Below, one piece after another: positions 1-6,710 of a stretch of DNA of 63,663 nucleotides. The stretch spans positions 1 to 63,663 of the forward strand of contig JAUSBJ010000025.1 of the NCBI GenBank assembly GCA_030652035.1. Reading direction: 5' to 3'. Within the stretch, counting starts at the first letter, position 1. The number at the start of each line of letters is the position of its first letter. The notes under the pieces are model-generated. The model was not told the DNA's origin and searched no databases. It worked only from the letters and a program-made list of their open reading frames with translations. The DNA comes from Sulfurimicrobium sp. GTDB lineage: Bacteria > Pseudomonadota > Gammaproteobacteria > Burkholderiales > Sulfuricellaceae. Made by a program: the position numbers and the translations under genes.

Positions 1-45
1 GTCGAGGATGCCACGGTTATCCGCGTCTGCTTCGCTAGGCTTATC

Positions 46-137
46 CTGTCCAGTTTCTCGTGGAATCAGTGTCCACTTTGCCGTGGAATTCGTTTCCAGT
101 TTGCAGTGGACTCGATGTCCACTTTGGGCTGGAAAAT
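46..137. repeat. Four tandem 23-bp repeats, probable IS21-family terminus
   Basis: Four consecutive 23-bp units lie at 46-68, 69-91, 92-114 and 115-137. Each follows the pattern TGTCCA(C/G)TTT..GTGGA. Multiple short repeats at the tips are characteristic of IS21-family elements (known for the family), so this is probably one end of such an element whose body lies to the left of the window. No istA or istB coding sequence is visible in bases 1-45, so the family assignment is an inference. Confidence 0.5.
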
Positions 138-524
138 GCAGCTGGAACGGAAGATTGCTGAGCCATAGCTGAGCCATAGCCCGGGAAGGTTAACCTTCCC
201 GTTAACCTTATAGATAATCTTTCGTGAGCTGATTTGGTATCGTCCGTATCGCCGGAACGGAAGGGAAGCTGAGCCCGGCCAGCCAGCCCGGCGATGGTTT
301 GCTGGATTTTGGTTAAGCAAGCGCGATCCGGCCAGTACCCATTTTCTGCTGACCAGCGCCCGGATGGGCGCAACAGCCGTTCCGCGGAGCGGGGATTGCG
401 CGTAGCGCAAGCCAGGGCTGTGCTGGCTCTGCTAGTCAACAAAGGGCGCGGGTTAAAGCGCGCAAGATTAACGCGATCCGCAGCGTCGCCCCTCACTTTG
501 CATCAGGACGGGGCCGTTTTTATT
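138..524. other. Intergenic stretch without a recognisable gene
   Basis: I find no credible gene here. The open frames on both strands have composition unlike proteins and no motif. The stretch holds a perfect 18-bp palindrome (GGGAAGGTTAACCTTCCC, 183-200), an 11-bp tandem duplication (GAGCCATAGCT, about 161-182), and a near-repeat of GGAACGGAAG..GCTGAGCC at about 144 and 255. These are probably scars of mobile-element activity next to the repeat block. Confidence 0.4.
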
Positions 525-1673
525 TTATATCTGGAAATAGTATGGCGTGAATGTATTGCCTTCACGCGTGAGTAGCTGCATGAGTTTGGGATGGATGAAC
601 AGCTTTTCCCGGCCTATCTGGTTTTTCGTCAGGACGCCAATGCTGACCAGTTTTTTCAAATAACTGGATGCGGCTTGGCGTTTGGCTATTCCGGCTTCAC
701 TCAGGCTATTGATGCGGCAATAGGGCAATTCAAAAATCAGGTTAACCAGTTCATGGCTGTATATTTTTGGGGCATTAAGCCGCACATGCTCTCTCGTGTG
801 GTCTGACAGTGCGCGAATTGCACCGATTTTAGCTGTCGTCCAGGCAGCGGTTTCCGCTACTCCCTTGAGAATGTATATAAGCCATTCTTCCCATGCCTGC
901 TCCCTGGTGACCTTTAACAGCAAACGATAGTAGTCGGCCTTGTTGGCAATGATGTAACGGCTTAGATACAGGATAGGCAAGGTCAGCAAGTTTTCCTGAA
1001 TCAGGAACAAACTGTTAACCACCCGCCCGGTTCGGCCATTGCCATCGGTAAAGGGATGGATTGCCTCGAATTGGTAATGCGCCACTGCCATGCGCACCAG
1101 CGGGTCCAGTTCGATCTGCTCATGTAAAAATTTCTCCCAATTGGCGAGAAGCCCCCTCAGCAGTGGTTCTCCAACCGGCGGTGTATAAATGACTTCGCCG
1201 GTCAGGTCATTCGTCAGCGTGGTGCCCGACACTTTCCGTACCGTCATTTCCACGCCTTTGATCTGGCTGCATACTGCTTCGGCTGTGGTGGTATTTAATG
1301 GCCAGTCACGCAGGGCAAGATGGCCTTTAAGCAGGGAATGGCTGTAGCGTAAAGCCTCTTTTGTGGCAGGGTCGGCGTGCTCTTCTCCATTCAGGTGCTG
1401 AAACAATTTATCGGTGGTCGTCACGATATTTTCAATTTCAGAACTGGCGCGGGCCTCCAGTAATGGCAGGGTGTTAATCAACATCCCTTGATTGGGGATA
1501 AGTTCAGCAGCCTGCTTAAGCTCTGCCAATGCAGCTCTTGCTGCAATACACTGCTTCAATACTGCCTTGGTCTCTAAATCAACTTTGGGTGGCAGCACAG
1601 GAATGCTGTTGTAGGGTTGGTCTGGCTTCCAGGCCTCATTAACCATGTTTATATTTTCCAGCTTTATCGACAC
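525..1673 (-). CDS. Fic/DOC family protein with winged-helix C-terminus
   Basis: This 382-residue protein has the complete Fic active-site loop [12 protein letters not shown] at about residues 206-217, so AMP transfer (or another nucleotidyl transfer) onto a protein target is expected. SSEIEN at residues 77-82 fits the (S/T)xxxE(G/N) inhibitory helix of self-inhibited class II Fic proteins. The last 80 or so residues look like a winged helix-turn-helix, a frequent partner of Fic in this architecture. A downstream start at Met10 is possible. The first codons overlap a 70-bp repeat array that continues upstream, which suggests autoregulation. It stands alone with no obvious antitoxin and sits in a probable mobile region. 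The target is not predictable from sequence. Confidence 0.9.
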   Translation of the reverse strand: MSIKLENINMVNEAWKPDQPYNSIPVLPPKVDLETKAVLKQCIAARAALAELKQAAELIPNQGMLINTLPLLEARASSEIENIVTTTDKLFQHLNGEEHADPATKEALRYSHSLLKGHLALRDWPLNTTTAEAVCSQIKGVEMTVRKVSGTTLTNDLTGEVIYTPPVGEPLLRGLLANWEKFLHEQIELDPLVRMAVAHYQFEAIHPFTDGNGRTGRVVNSLFLIQENLLTLPILYLSRYIIANKADYYRLLLKVTREQAWEEWLIYILKGVAETAAWTTAKIGAIRALSDHTREHVRLNAPKIYSHELVNLIFELPYCRINSLSEAGIAKRQAASSYLKKLVSIGVLTKNQIGREKLFIHPKLMQLLTREGNTFTPYYFQI

Positions 1674-1818
1674 ATTCTCAGCTTATGTCGATATCGGCGA
1701 CACGTCAACAAACCATGTCGATATTTTCCAGCTTTATCGACACGTTTATTGTTGATGTCGATATCGGCGACACGTTAATCAAACGTGTTCATATTCGTAT
1801 AAATTATCGACACGTCAC
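1642..1818. promoter_or_regulatory. 70-bp direct repeats with TGTCGATA/TATCGACA sites, probable fic operator array
   Basis: Two 70-bp units (1642-1711 and 1712-1781) and a partial third (to 1818) lie upstream of, and slightly inside, the fic gene. TATCGACA occurs at 1665, 1735 and 1805. Its complement TGTCGATA occurs at 1686, 1716 and 1756, and twice forms the imperfect palindrome TGTCG-N7-CGACA. Regular spacing before a gene encoding a winged-helix domain suggests cooperative autoregulatory binding. That role is inference; the repeats themselves are seen directly. Confidence 0.6.
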
Positions 1819-1819
1819 G

Positions 1820-1972
1820 CTACTTCCCAAGAAATCGTGACAACAGTCGATTGGATTCGGTTTTTTGGGTAAGGCGGCGTTCCAGCGAGTCAATCAGGGC
1901 ATTTCGTTTCTCGATGATGTTGTCTTCCACCTGGAAAATCTTTTGGCGCTGGCAGTGATTGATGGCTTGGTA
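1820..1972 (-). pseudogene. C-terminal remnant of a helicase-like protein
   Basis: The minus strand, ending with TAG at 1820-1822, reads as a well-formed protein tail of about 50 residues: YQAINHCQRQKIFQVED, then IIEKRNALIDSLERRL, then RLLSRFLGK. It is charged and coiled-coil-like and resembles the tails of SNF2/DEAD-type helicases found in defence and mobile loci (from memory, not searched). No start codon or upstream helicase domain accompanies it, so it would be a deletion remnant. The upstream edge is approximate. Confidence 0.35.
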
Positions 1973-1985
1973 GGTATCTTGATGC

Positions 1986-2017
1986 CAAGCTATCTTGATA
2001 TATAGGTAGATAGCTTG
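1986..2017. terminator. Inverted repeat with 10-bp arms, possible terminator
   Basis: CAAGCTATCT (1986-1995) pairs with AGATAGCTTG (2008-2017) across a 12-nt loop and is followed by a T-rich tract on the plus strand. It could be a weak terminator or simply an element scar, since no plus-strand gene lies just upstream. Confidence 0.3.
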
Positions 2018-2104
2018 TTTTCTTCCTTTGTTTCTAGCTGGCTTGCAAGCTATATATCAATCAATTCCAGCCTGTTTTTACGTTATCCGTGCATTCGTTA
2101 CGGA

Positions 2105-2230
2105 GATGGAAAACTTGCGACAAGTCCGCTATTAGCGTACCGTGAGCCGTAAAGCAAGATGGAAAACCTAACAGACAAACAGTTGGCGCTATTAGCCAAG
2201 GTGGCAAATGAGGAATTTGGCAATGGATGA
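2105..2230 (+). pseudogene. Decayed RelE/HigB-type toxin upstream of the NadS-like antitoxin
   Basis: The frame 2159-2230 encodes a 23-residue tail that begins MENLTDKQLALL and ends NEEFGNG before TGA. This is the kind of C-terminus seen in RelE/HigB toxins partnered with NadS-type antitoxins (family knowledge). Its stop overlaps the antitoxin ATG (2223) by 8 nt, as in intact modules. Further upstream, toxin-like fragments (LRQVRY, then RTVSRKAR) occur in frames broken by a TAG and by shifts, and no complete toxin can be read. I infer that the toxin is dead and the antitoxin is orphaned. Confidence 0.4.
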
Positions 2231-2516
2231 TTCGACATTTGAGGAGCTTCTGTCTGGTGTCCGTGAGGCAGGCATGATTATGCGCGGCGAGATGAAGCCG
2301 GCCCGAGTCACGGTAATCGCGGATCCGGAAGCTAAGGAAATTAGAGAGGCAACCAAGCTCACTCAAGGTGAGTTTGCCCGGCTGATTGGCGTCCCGGTTA
2401 AAACCCTTCAAAATTGGGAACAACACCGAACCAGGCCTACTGGACCCGCTCGTGCTTTGCTGCGCGCAGTCGCCAAGGATCCAGAAACCGCAATTCGTTT
2501 ATTGGCTCCTGTTTAG
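2223..2516 (+). CDS. NadS-family helix-turn-helix antitoxin/regulator
   Basis: This 97-residue protein starts at the ATG at 2223. A start at 2208 is also open, but the family begins MDD-F-ELL, which fits 2223. The HTH core, TQGEFARLIGVPVKTLQNWE, is followed by R-PTGPARALLR, which is the typical layout of NadS/HigA-like antitoxins and Xre-type regulators. It should bind DNA and repress its own operon together with a toxin. Here the upstream toxin is only a remnant, so it may act as an orphan regulator or as protection against related toxins. It lies just left of an att copy, inside the accessory zone. Confidence 0.8.
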   Translation: MDDSTFEELLSGVREAGMIMRGEMKPARVTVIADPEAKEIREATKLTQGEFARLIGVPVKTLQNWEQHRTRPTGPARALLRAVAKDPETAIRLLAPV

Positions 2517-2549
2517 GTGCAAAATCGGTGCACCACTCAGTTTCTCGAA

Positions 2550-2621
2550 TGTTCTGTAAAGTGCGCTAAAATGCTGTTGTTAAAGTGCTTTATAGTTTTG
2601 CAGTGTTCGGTATAGTTCGCT
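2550..2621 (+). repeat. Three degenerate direct repeats next to the left att copy
   Basis: TGTTCTGTAAAGTGCGCT (2550-2567) and TGTTCGGTATAGTTCGCT (2604-2621) match at 15 of 18 bases. TGTTGTTAAAGTGCTT (2575-2590) is a third, slightly shorter copy. The spacing is 25-29 bp and the set ends about 30 bp before att copy 1. They could be arm-type integrase sites of the neighbouring element or operators of the antitoxin upstream. The role is inference. Confidence 0.4.
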
Positions 2622-2653
2622 TGAATTTCAATAACATACCGTTTTACTCGCGG

Positions 2654-2706
2654 ACTCATAATCCTTTGGTCCACGGTTCAAGTCCGTGCGGGCCCACCAT
2701 ATAAAC
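2654..2706 (+). repeat. att copy 1: 3' half of tRNA-Ile(CAT)
   Basis: This 53-bp segment starts in the anticodon loop (ACTCATAATCC) and runs through the T arm (CACGGTTCAAGTCCGTG) and acceptor strand (CGGGCCCACCA) to ATATAAAC. It is identical to 4455-4507. The 5' half of the tRNA (D arm and acceptor strand) is absent, so this is not a tRNA gene but the duplicated target left by a tyrosine integrase that uses a tRNA 3' end. Confidence 0.8.
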
Positions 2707-2726
2707 CAAAGACTTACAAGCTGCCG

Positions 2727-3785
2727 TCAGGCGGCTTTAGTCTTGCCGTGACAAAAACGTGACAACTCAATCACGTTACCGCCACGTCCATTCTCGATTC
2801 GAGAAGCCGCTAATGCCAGGTGCTCAGTAGAGTACTTGGCATAACGGTCAACCATCTGCCGCGATTTCCAACCACCCAAGTCTTTCAGCTCGTCGCAGGA
2901 TGTTCCCGCCTGCCGATGCCAGGAAGCCCAGGTATGGCGCAGATCGTGGAAGCGTAAATCAGCCAACCCCGCCCGCTTTAACGCCTTGTGCCATCCGGTG
3001 TTGGTTAATTCCCAACGAATCGGTTTGCCACGAAACGTAAAACAATACTGCGGATGCTTGCCAATCTGTTCTTCCAGTACTGCAACAGCATCACTATTCA
3101 ACGGGACACCTCGCGGCGTGCCATTATTGGTTTGATTAAGCCAGGCAGTGTGCCTTTCCAAATCAACCCGATTCCACTCCAGGCCGGAAATCTCACGGGC
3201 GCGACATCCTGTTGCCAGGGCATAACGCACCATTGCCGCCAAGTGAGGCGCACACGCTGCAAGCAGTTTGTCCGCATCTTGTCTCGACAGCCAGCGATCA
3301 CGCTCGACTTCACCCGGTAACAAGCGAATCTTCGGAATGTGGTCGATCCACTGCCATTCATCCCGCGCCATGCGGAGAATCGCTCGCATCAAAGCCAAAT
3401 GACGATTGACCGTGGCAATTGCCTTGCCTTGCGCCATTTCGCCCTGGACCACGGACCAAACCGTATCGCCGATGATCTCATCCAGCATCTTGTTGCCCAG
3501 GTAGGCATCCAAGCGCCGACAATTGCCTTGATACTGTTTGATGTCCCGAAGCGTTGCCTTTACCTGAAGAAATCGAACCACCGCTTCTTTCCAGGAGCGT
3601 TTGGGTTTCATTCCGAGATACGACACCATGTAGGCATCGTGAATCAGCTTGGCAAGGTACGCTTCAGCTTGTTCTCGGTTTTCAGTCCCAGCGCTCTGGC
3701 GTATTCGAGTTCCGTCCGGGAGGGTTGCTGCAATCCACCAGTACCTTGAATCCGGTCGCAAGTAGACTCCTGTTTCACGGGCCAT
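2727..3785 (-). CDS. Tyrosine recombinase/phage-type integrase
   Basis: This 352-residue protein has an N-terminal arm-binding/SAM-like region (about 1-160) and a C-terminal catalytic domain with the expected residues: Arg in ATGCRAREISGLEW (about 193), HDLRHTWASWH (about 280), GGW, and the nucleophilic Tyr in MVDRYAKYS (about 314). It should cut and join DNA at the tRNA-Ile(CAT) 3' end whose duplicated copies flank it. The stop codon lies about 20 bp from att copy 1, the usual position for an integrase gene. A hairpin with outer arms AAGACT/AGTCTT and inner arms GCTGCC/GGCGGC overlaps its stop region. Catalytically it looks intact. Confidence 0.95.
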   Translation of the reverse strand: MARETGVYLRPDSRYWWIAATLPDGTRIRQSAGTENREQAEAYLAKLIHDAYMVSYLGMKPKRSWKEAVVRFLQVKATLRDIKQYQGNCRRLDAYLGNKMLDEIIGDTVWSVVQGEMAQGKAIATVNRHLALMRAILRMARDEWQWIDHIPKIRLLPGEVERDRWLSRQDADKLLAACAPHLAAMVRYALATGCRAREISGLEWNRVDLERHTAWLNQTNNGTPRGVPLNSDAVAVLEEQIGKHPQYCFTFRGKPIRWELTNTGWHKALKRAGLADLRFHDLRHTWASWHRQAGTSCDELKDLGGWKSRQMVDRYAKYSTEHLALAASRIENGRGGNVIELSRFCHGKTKAA

Positions 3786-3994
3786 AATTTCTCCTTTCCG
3801 GCCCGCCCTCGACGCTTATATTCTTCCAGCCAGTTATCCAAGTCAACTTTGTCATAGACGCAGCGCCGACCGAATTTGATGGCAGGGACGCCCAGCTCGG
3901 TCAGGAGCGTGACGCCAATGCCAAGATATTCGGCGGCTTGATCCTTGGTCAGGCAACGAACCGGAGGCAGCGGGAGGACGGGTTGATCTTCCAT
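3644..3994 (-). CDS. AlpA/excisionase-type helix-turn-helix protein
   Basis: The chosen start gives 116 residues; an upstream Met at 4084 is also open. Residues about 12-60 form a MerR/AlpA-like winged helix: CLTKDQAAEYLGIG, then a recognition segment, FGRRCVYDKVDLDNWLEEY. Proteins of this type act as excisionases or activators of the integrase in P4-like elements. Its 3' end overlaps the integrase 5' end by 142 nt in a different frame, so the two are probably transcribed together with the integrase translated from inside this gene. The long overlap is unusual, and the last 45 or so residues have no recognisable domain. Confidence 0.7.
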   Translation of the reverse strand: MEDQPVLPLPPVRCLTKDQAAEYLGIGVTLLTELGVPAIKFGRRCVYDKVDLDNWLEEYKRRGRAGKEKLWPVKQESTCDRIQGTGGLQQPSRTELEYARALGLKTENKLKRTLPS

Positions 3995-4083
3995 TTCACT
4001 CGCCGTCCGACAGCTTCCGGTATAAACGGGCATTGGCTTCCTGCTCGATGTTATCTTCCGGTTCTTCATCAGGGCTGAAAACA

Positions 4084-4362
4084 ATGTTGTACTTTCTGGC
4101 GCGGATAGGATTTATAATTTGTCGTGATAAGCATCCGGAGCTTACAAAAGGACGTGAGTTGGAGGCGTTCAAAGAGTTCTATATGCAAAATAAAGTAATT
4201 ATCAAAGTGACCGTTTCTATGCTCACATCAATTCTGTCAAAACTACGTAGTCCAGCAAAGGTTGAAGCTGGCGATTTCGCCTTCGATAAGCACCTCGATA
4301 CCCATATTCGTCTTTATTCGACTGGGCAGACGGCAAAAAAACAACGAAACCAAGCTAAATAA
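4084..4362 (+). CDS. Hypothetical protein of the mini-element
   Basis: This 92-residue frame starts at MLYFLARIG and ends QRNQAK. I recognise no family. The N-terminus is hydrophobic and the remainder mixed, with a basic C-terminus. It is divergent from the AlpA-like gene and nearly abuts its longest possible start. It is the only candidate cargo of the element and may not be expressed. Confidence 0.3.
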   Translation: MLYFLARIGFIICRDKHPELTKGRELEAFKEFYMQNKVIIKVTVSMLTSILSKLRSPAKVEAGDFAFDKHLDTHIRLYSTGQTAKKQRNQAK

Positions 4363-4384
4363 AAAAGATGAAAACGTGACAAAC

Positions 4385-4422
4385 TTGCCGAGTGTCAGCG
4401 GGTATTGGCGAGTGAGGGCGGG
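4385..4422 (+). repeat. Pair of imperfect 18-bp direct repeats near the right att
   Basis: TTGCCGAGTGTCAGCGGG (4385-4402) and TTGGCGAGTGAGGGCGGG (4405-4422) share 14 of 18 bases with a 20-bp period and lie 33 bp before att copy 2. The position suits arm-type integrase or excisionase binding sites. That role is inferred. Confidence 0.35.
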
Positions 4423-4454
4423 CAAATATCATTAAAAAACAATGAGTTATACAA

Positions 4455-4507
4455 ACTCATAATCCTTTGGTCCACGGTTCAAGTCCGTGCGGGCCCACCA
4501 TATAAAC
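4455..4507 (+). repeat. att copy 2: 3' half of tRNA-Ile(CAT)
   Basis: This is identical over 53 bp to 2654-2706, and the tRNA 5' half is again missing. It is immediately followed by a strong terminator-like hairpin, which is probably the terminator that originally served the tRNA gene or that came with the next element. Confidence 0.8.
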
Positions 4508-4539
4508 AAGGACTTGCGTGTATTTCGCAAGTCCTTTTT
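4508..4539 (+). terminator. Rho-independent terminator after att copy 2
   Basis: AAGGACTTGCG (4508-4518) pairs perfectly with CGCAAGTCCTT (4526-4536) across a 7-nt loop, followed by a T run. It directly follows the tRNA-derived sequence on the same strand. Confidence 0.8.
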
Positions 4540-4794
4540 CTATTGTTTTTCTGAAAGGTTCAACGAAGGTTCAATAGGGGTTAAATAAGGCTAGCGAGGC
4601 CACCTCTGGATAAGCCTGAGTGGCTGAAACAAAAACGGGTGAAGGGGCGGAACGAAAGAGGTAAATACAGACGGTGAATTGTTAATCCTGTTTACAGAAT
4701 ATAATTTGTAAATGTAATATACAGATACAGGGCTGTTAATTCTATGTGCAGCTTGATGTTTGTATTGCGGCAGGACACATGAACGGAGGTAAAA
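4540..4794 (+). promoter_or_regulatory. hipBA upstream region with an operator-like inverted repeat
   Basis: This 255-bp gap is AT-rich. TTTACA (4691-4696) and TGTAAA (4707-4712) form an inverted repeat with 10-bp spacing. TTTACA could also serve as a -35 box with TAATAT (4715-4720) as -10 (18-bp spacer). An overlapping operator and promoter is what is expected for an autoregulated hipBA operon. A GGAGGT ribosome site (4785-4790) fixes the GTG start of hipB. Confidence 0.4.
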
Positions 4795-5154
4795 GTGATT
4801 TATCCCATCAAAACCCTCAGCCAGCTCCCTCTGGTCCTCAAAGGTTTTCGCAAAGAAAATGGGCTGACTCAGGCTGCCATGGCTGAAAGGCTGGGAATCA
4901 CTCAGCAAAGTTATGCACACTTTGAAGCCAATCCAGCGACGGCGACGCTTGAAAGGCTTTTTATGGTGCTACGCATGCTGGATGTTGAAATTTCGTTGAA
5001 TCAAACCTCTCCCGTTATCAGTGAGAGTGCTACGCCTTCCGCCAAGGCCGCCAGTAAGCGCCCCGCTAAGTTAAAAACTATAGATCAGAAGCCCTCGGTT
5101 GTCGTCAAAGCGGCCCGTATTGTTGCTCCAACAAGAAAAAAAGAAAGTTGGTAA
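4795..5154 (+). CDS. hipB: HipB-type antitoxin/transcriptional regulator
   Basis: This 119-residue protein starts with GTG at 4795, with GGAGGT five bases upstream. Residues about 15-70 are an Xre-type HTH: FRKENGLTQAAMAERLGITQ, then QQSYAHFEANP. The tail is long, basic and Ala/Lys-rich (about 80-119), longer than in E. coli HipB (88 residues). It should repress the operon and neutralise the HipA kinase encoded next. The hipA ATG lies three bases after the stop. The gene sits between a tRNA-derived att copy and a second att-like sequence, so the module was probably brought in by transfer. Confidence 0.85.
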   Translation: MIYPIKTLSQLPLVLKGFRKENGLTQAAMAERLGITQQSYAHFEANPATATLERLFMVLRMLDVEISLNQTSPVISESATPSAKAASKRPAKLKTIDQKPSVVVKAARIVAPTRKKESW

Positions 5155-5156
5155 CC

Positions 5157-6491
5157 ATGGGGCGTCGCGCAAAGACACAAAGGCTGAACATCTGGATGAA
5201 CGGCATCCCTGTTGGCTACTGGGAAACGACTCGGCAAGGCGACCGCCTTGGATACTTCGATGAATGGCTCACGGATGAACAGTCCCGTTCCTTGTCCTTA
5301 TCGCTACCATTTGTGCCAGGCAATGCGCCTTACCAAGGGCAAATCGTTACGAACTATTTTGACAACCTTCTGCCCGACAGCGATGCCATTCGCCGCCGTC
5401 TGGCGCAACGTCACCAGGCAGGGGGCACGGATGCCTTTCATCTGCTGGCAAAACTGGGCCGAGACTGTGTTGGTGCAATACAACTCCTTCCTGAAGATGA
5501 AGCGCCGTCGGACGTCTTTGAAATCAACGGTGAGGAGTTAATCGCTGAAAGGATCGCTCATAGACTACGCAACACTACGTCGGCTCAAGCCTTGGGGCAG
5601 AACGATCACGACGAGGATCTGAGACTGTCCATCGCGGGGGCGCAGGAGAAAACCGCGCTATTGCGCCATGATGGCCGATGGTTTTTACCCCACGGCAGCA
5701 CACCAACAACACACATCTTCAAACTGCCATTAGGCTTGGTCGGCCATATGCAAGCCGATATGCGTACCTCGGTGGAGAACGAATGGTTGTGCTCAAAAAT
5801 CATGGAGGCTTACGAAATCTCCGTTGCGCGCAGCGAAATTGGGCATTTCGAAGACCAGAAAGCCCTCGTCGTTGAACGGTTCGACCGCACCCCATCCAGT
5901 GATGGAAGCTGGATCATCCGTCTGCCCCAGGAGGACATGTGTCAGGCTACGGGCATGTCGCCACTGCGTAAATATCAGTCAGACGGTGGCCCAGGCATTG
6001 CTCAAATCATGGAATTACTGCTCGGGTCGGATGCTGCTGAGCAGGATCGGAGAAACTTCTTCAAAACCCAGATCATTTTTTGGGTGTTGGCCGCCACCGA
6101 TGGTCACGGGAAGAACTTCAGCATTGCCCATCTCCCTGGTGGCGGCTACCGCGCTACGCCGATCTATGACGTGCTTTCTGCTCATCCCTTCATTGGGACG
6201 GGGAAGAATCAAATTTCCCCGCATAAGGCCAAACTTGCCATGGCAGTGCGGGGAAGTGCCAATTACTACCTGATTGATAAAGTCCAGCGACGACACTGGA
6301 TTGCTCAAGCGCAGCAAGTCGGGCTTGGTGCTGCTGCGGCAGAGGAATTGATTGAGGAGGCTATTGCAACGACGGAATCTGTGATTGGTGAAGTGGAAAA
6401 GTTGTTGCGGAATGACTTTCCCATGGATGTGGCAGAAGCCGTTTTCAGCGGGATGAGAAGACAGTCTGCCAAGTTGGCAACTCGGCGCTGA
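5157..6491 (+). CDS. hipA: HipA-family serine/threonine kinase toxin
   Basis: This 444-residue protein starts at the ATG at 5157; a TTG at 5148 is an alternative. The HipA N-terminal domain (about 1-120, with NYFDNLLPDSD) precedes the kinase-like core: SIAGAQEKTALL (ATP-binding loop), then ATDGHGKNFS (catalytic loop Asp and Asn) and PIYDVLS (metal-binding Asp). These are the hallmark HipA motifs and look intact. E. coli HipA phosphorylates glutamyl-tRNA synthetase and causes persistence; the target here is unknown. It pairs with hipB immediately upstream. Confidence 0.9.
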   Translation: MGRRAKTQRLNIWMNGIPVGYWETTRQGDRLGYFDEWLTDEQSRSLSLSLPFVPGNAPYQGQIVTNYFDNLLPDSDAIRRRLAQRHQAGGTDAFHLLAKLGRDCVGAIQLLPEDEAPSDVFEINGEELIAERIAHRLRNTTSAQALGQNDHDEDLRLSIAGAQEKTALLRHDGRWFLPHGSTPTTHIFKLPLGLVGHMQADMRTSVENEWLCSKIMEAYEISVARSEIGHFEDQKALVVERFDRTPSSDGSWIIRLPQEDMCQATGMSPLRKYQSDGGPGIAQIMELLLGSDAAEQDRRNFFKTQIIFWVLAATDGHGKNFSIAHLPGGGYRATPIYDVLSAHPFIGTGKNQISPHKAKLAMAVRGSANYYLIDKVQRRHWIAQAQQVGLGAAAAEELIEEAIATTESVIGEVEKLLRNDFPMDVAEAVFSGMRRQSAKLATRR

Positions 6492-6551
6492 GCGATGCAA
6501 ATTGGAGTCGGCTATTGTGCCAGGGTTCAAGGTTGCTCAGTTTCTACGGGG

Positions 6552-6573
6552 CCACGGTTCAAGTCCGTGCGGG
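6552..6573 (+). repeat. Third, degenerate att-like tRNA T-arm sequence
   Basis: CCACGGTTCAAGTCCGTGCGGG (22 bp) is identical to the T-arm core of the two 53-bp att copies, but the anticodon part and the exact acceptor end differ (GGGGCCACTT instead of GGGCCCACCA). It lies 60 bp after hipA and could be the right boundary of a hipBA-carrying element joined at the same site. The match is short, so this is tentative. Confidence 0.45.
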
Positions 6574-6710
6574 GCCACTTGAAGATCAATATTTCATGTT
6601 GTATATACATGGGCAGTGAAAATGGTGATTGACTTCATTTCTGGCGCCACTAGACTGACGCAACAGATCGCTTTGGCAATGTTGCCGTGGCCATTTTTTG
6701 AATAATTATT

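Larger units (their letters stand above)
2654..4507. mobile_element. Minimal integrative element at a tRNA-Ile(CAT) 3' end, about 1.85 kb
   Basis: The element is bounded by the two 53-bp direct repeats, giving a unit length of 1801 bp. It holds only a tyrosine integrase (minus strand, next to att copy 1), an AlpA-like protein overlapping it, and a short unknown ORF on the other strand. A pair of imperfect 18-bp repeats lies near the right att. There is no replication, mobilisation or obvious cargo gene, so it is either a remnant of a larger island or a parasitic mini-element. Both att copies lack the tRNA 5' half, so the intact tRNA should lie left of the window with another element between. 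Confidence 0.7.

Noticed and set aside
41..496. Minus-strand protein at the left edge
   Set aside because: It runs through the tandem terminal repeats and has no recognisable domain or ribosome site.
2654..2706. A functional tRNA-Ile gene at either 53-bp copy
   Set aside because: The D arm and 5' acceptor strand are missing upstream of both copies; only the 3' half exists.
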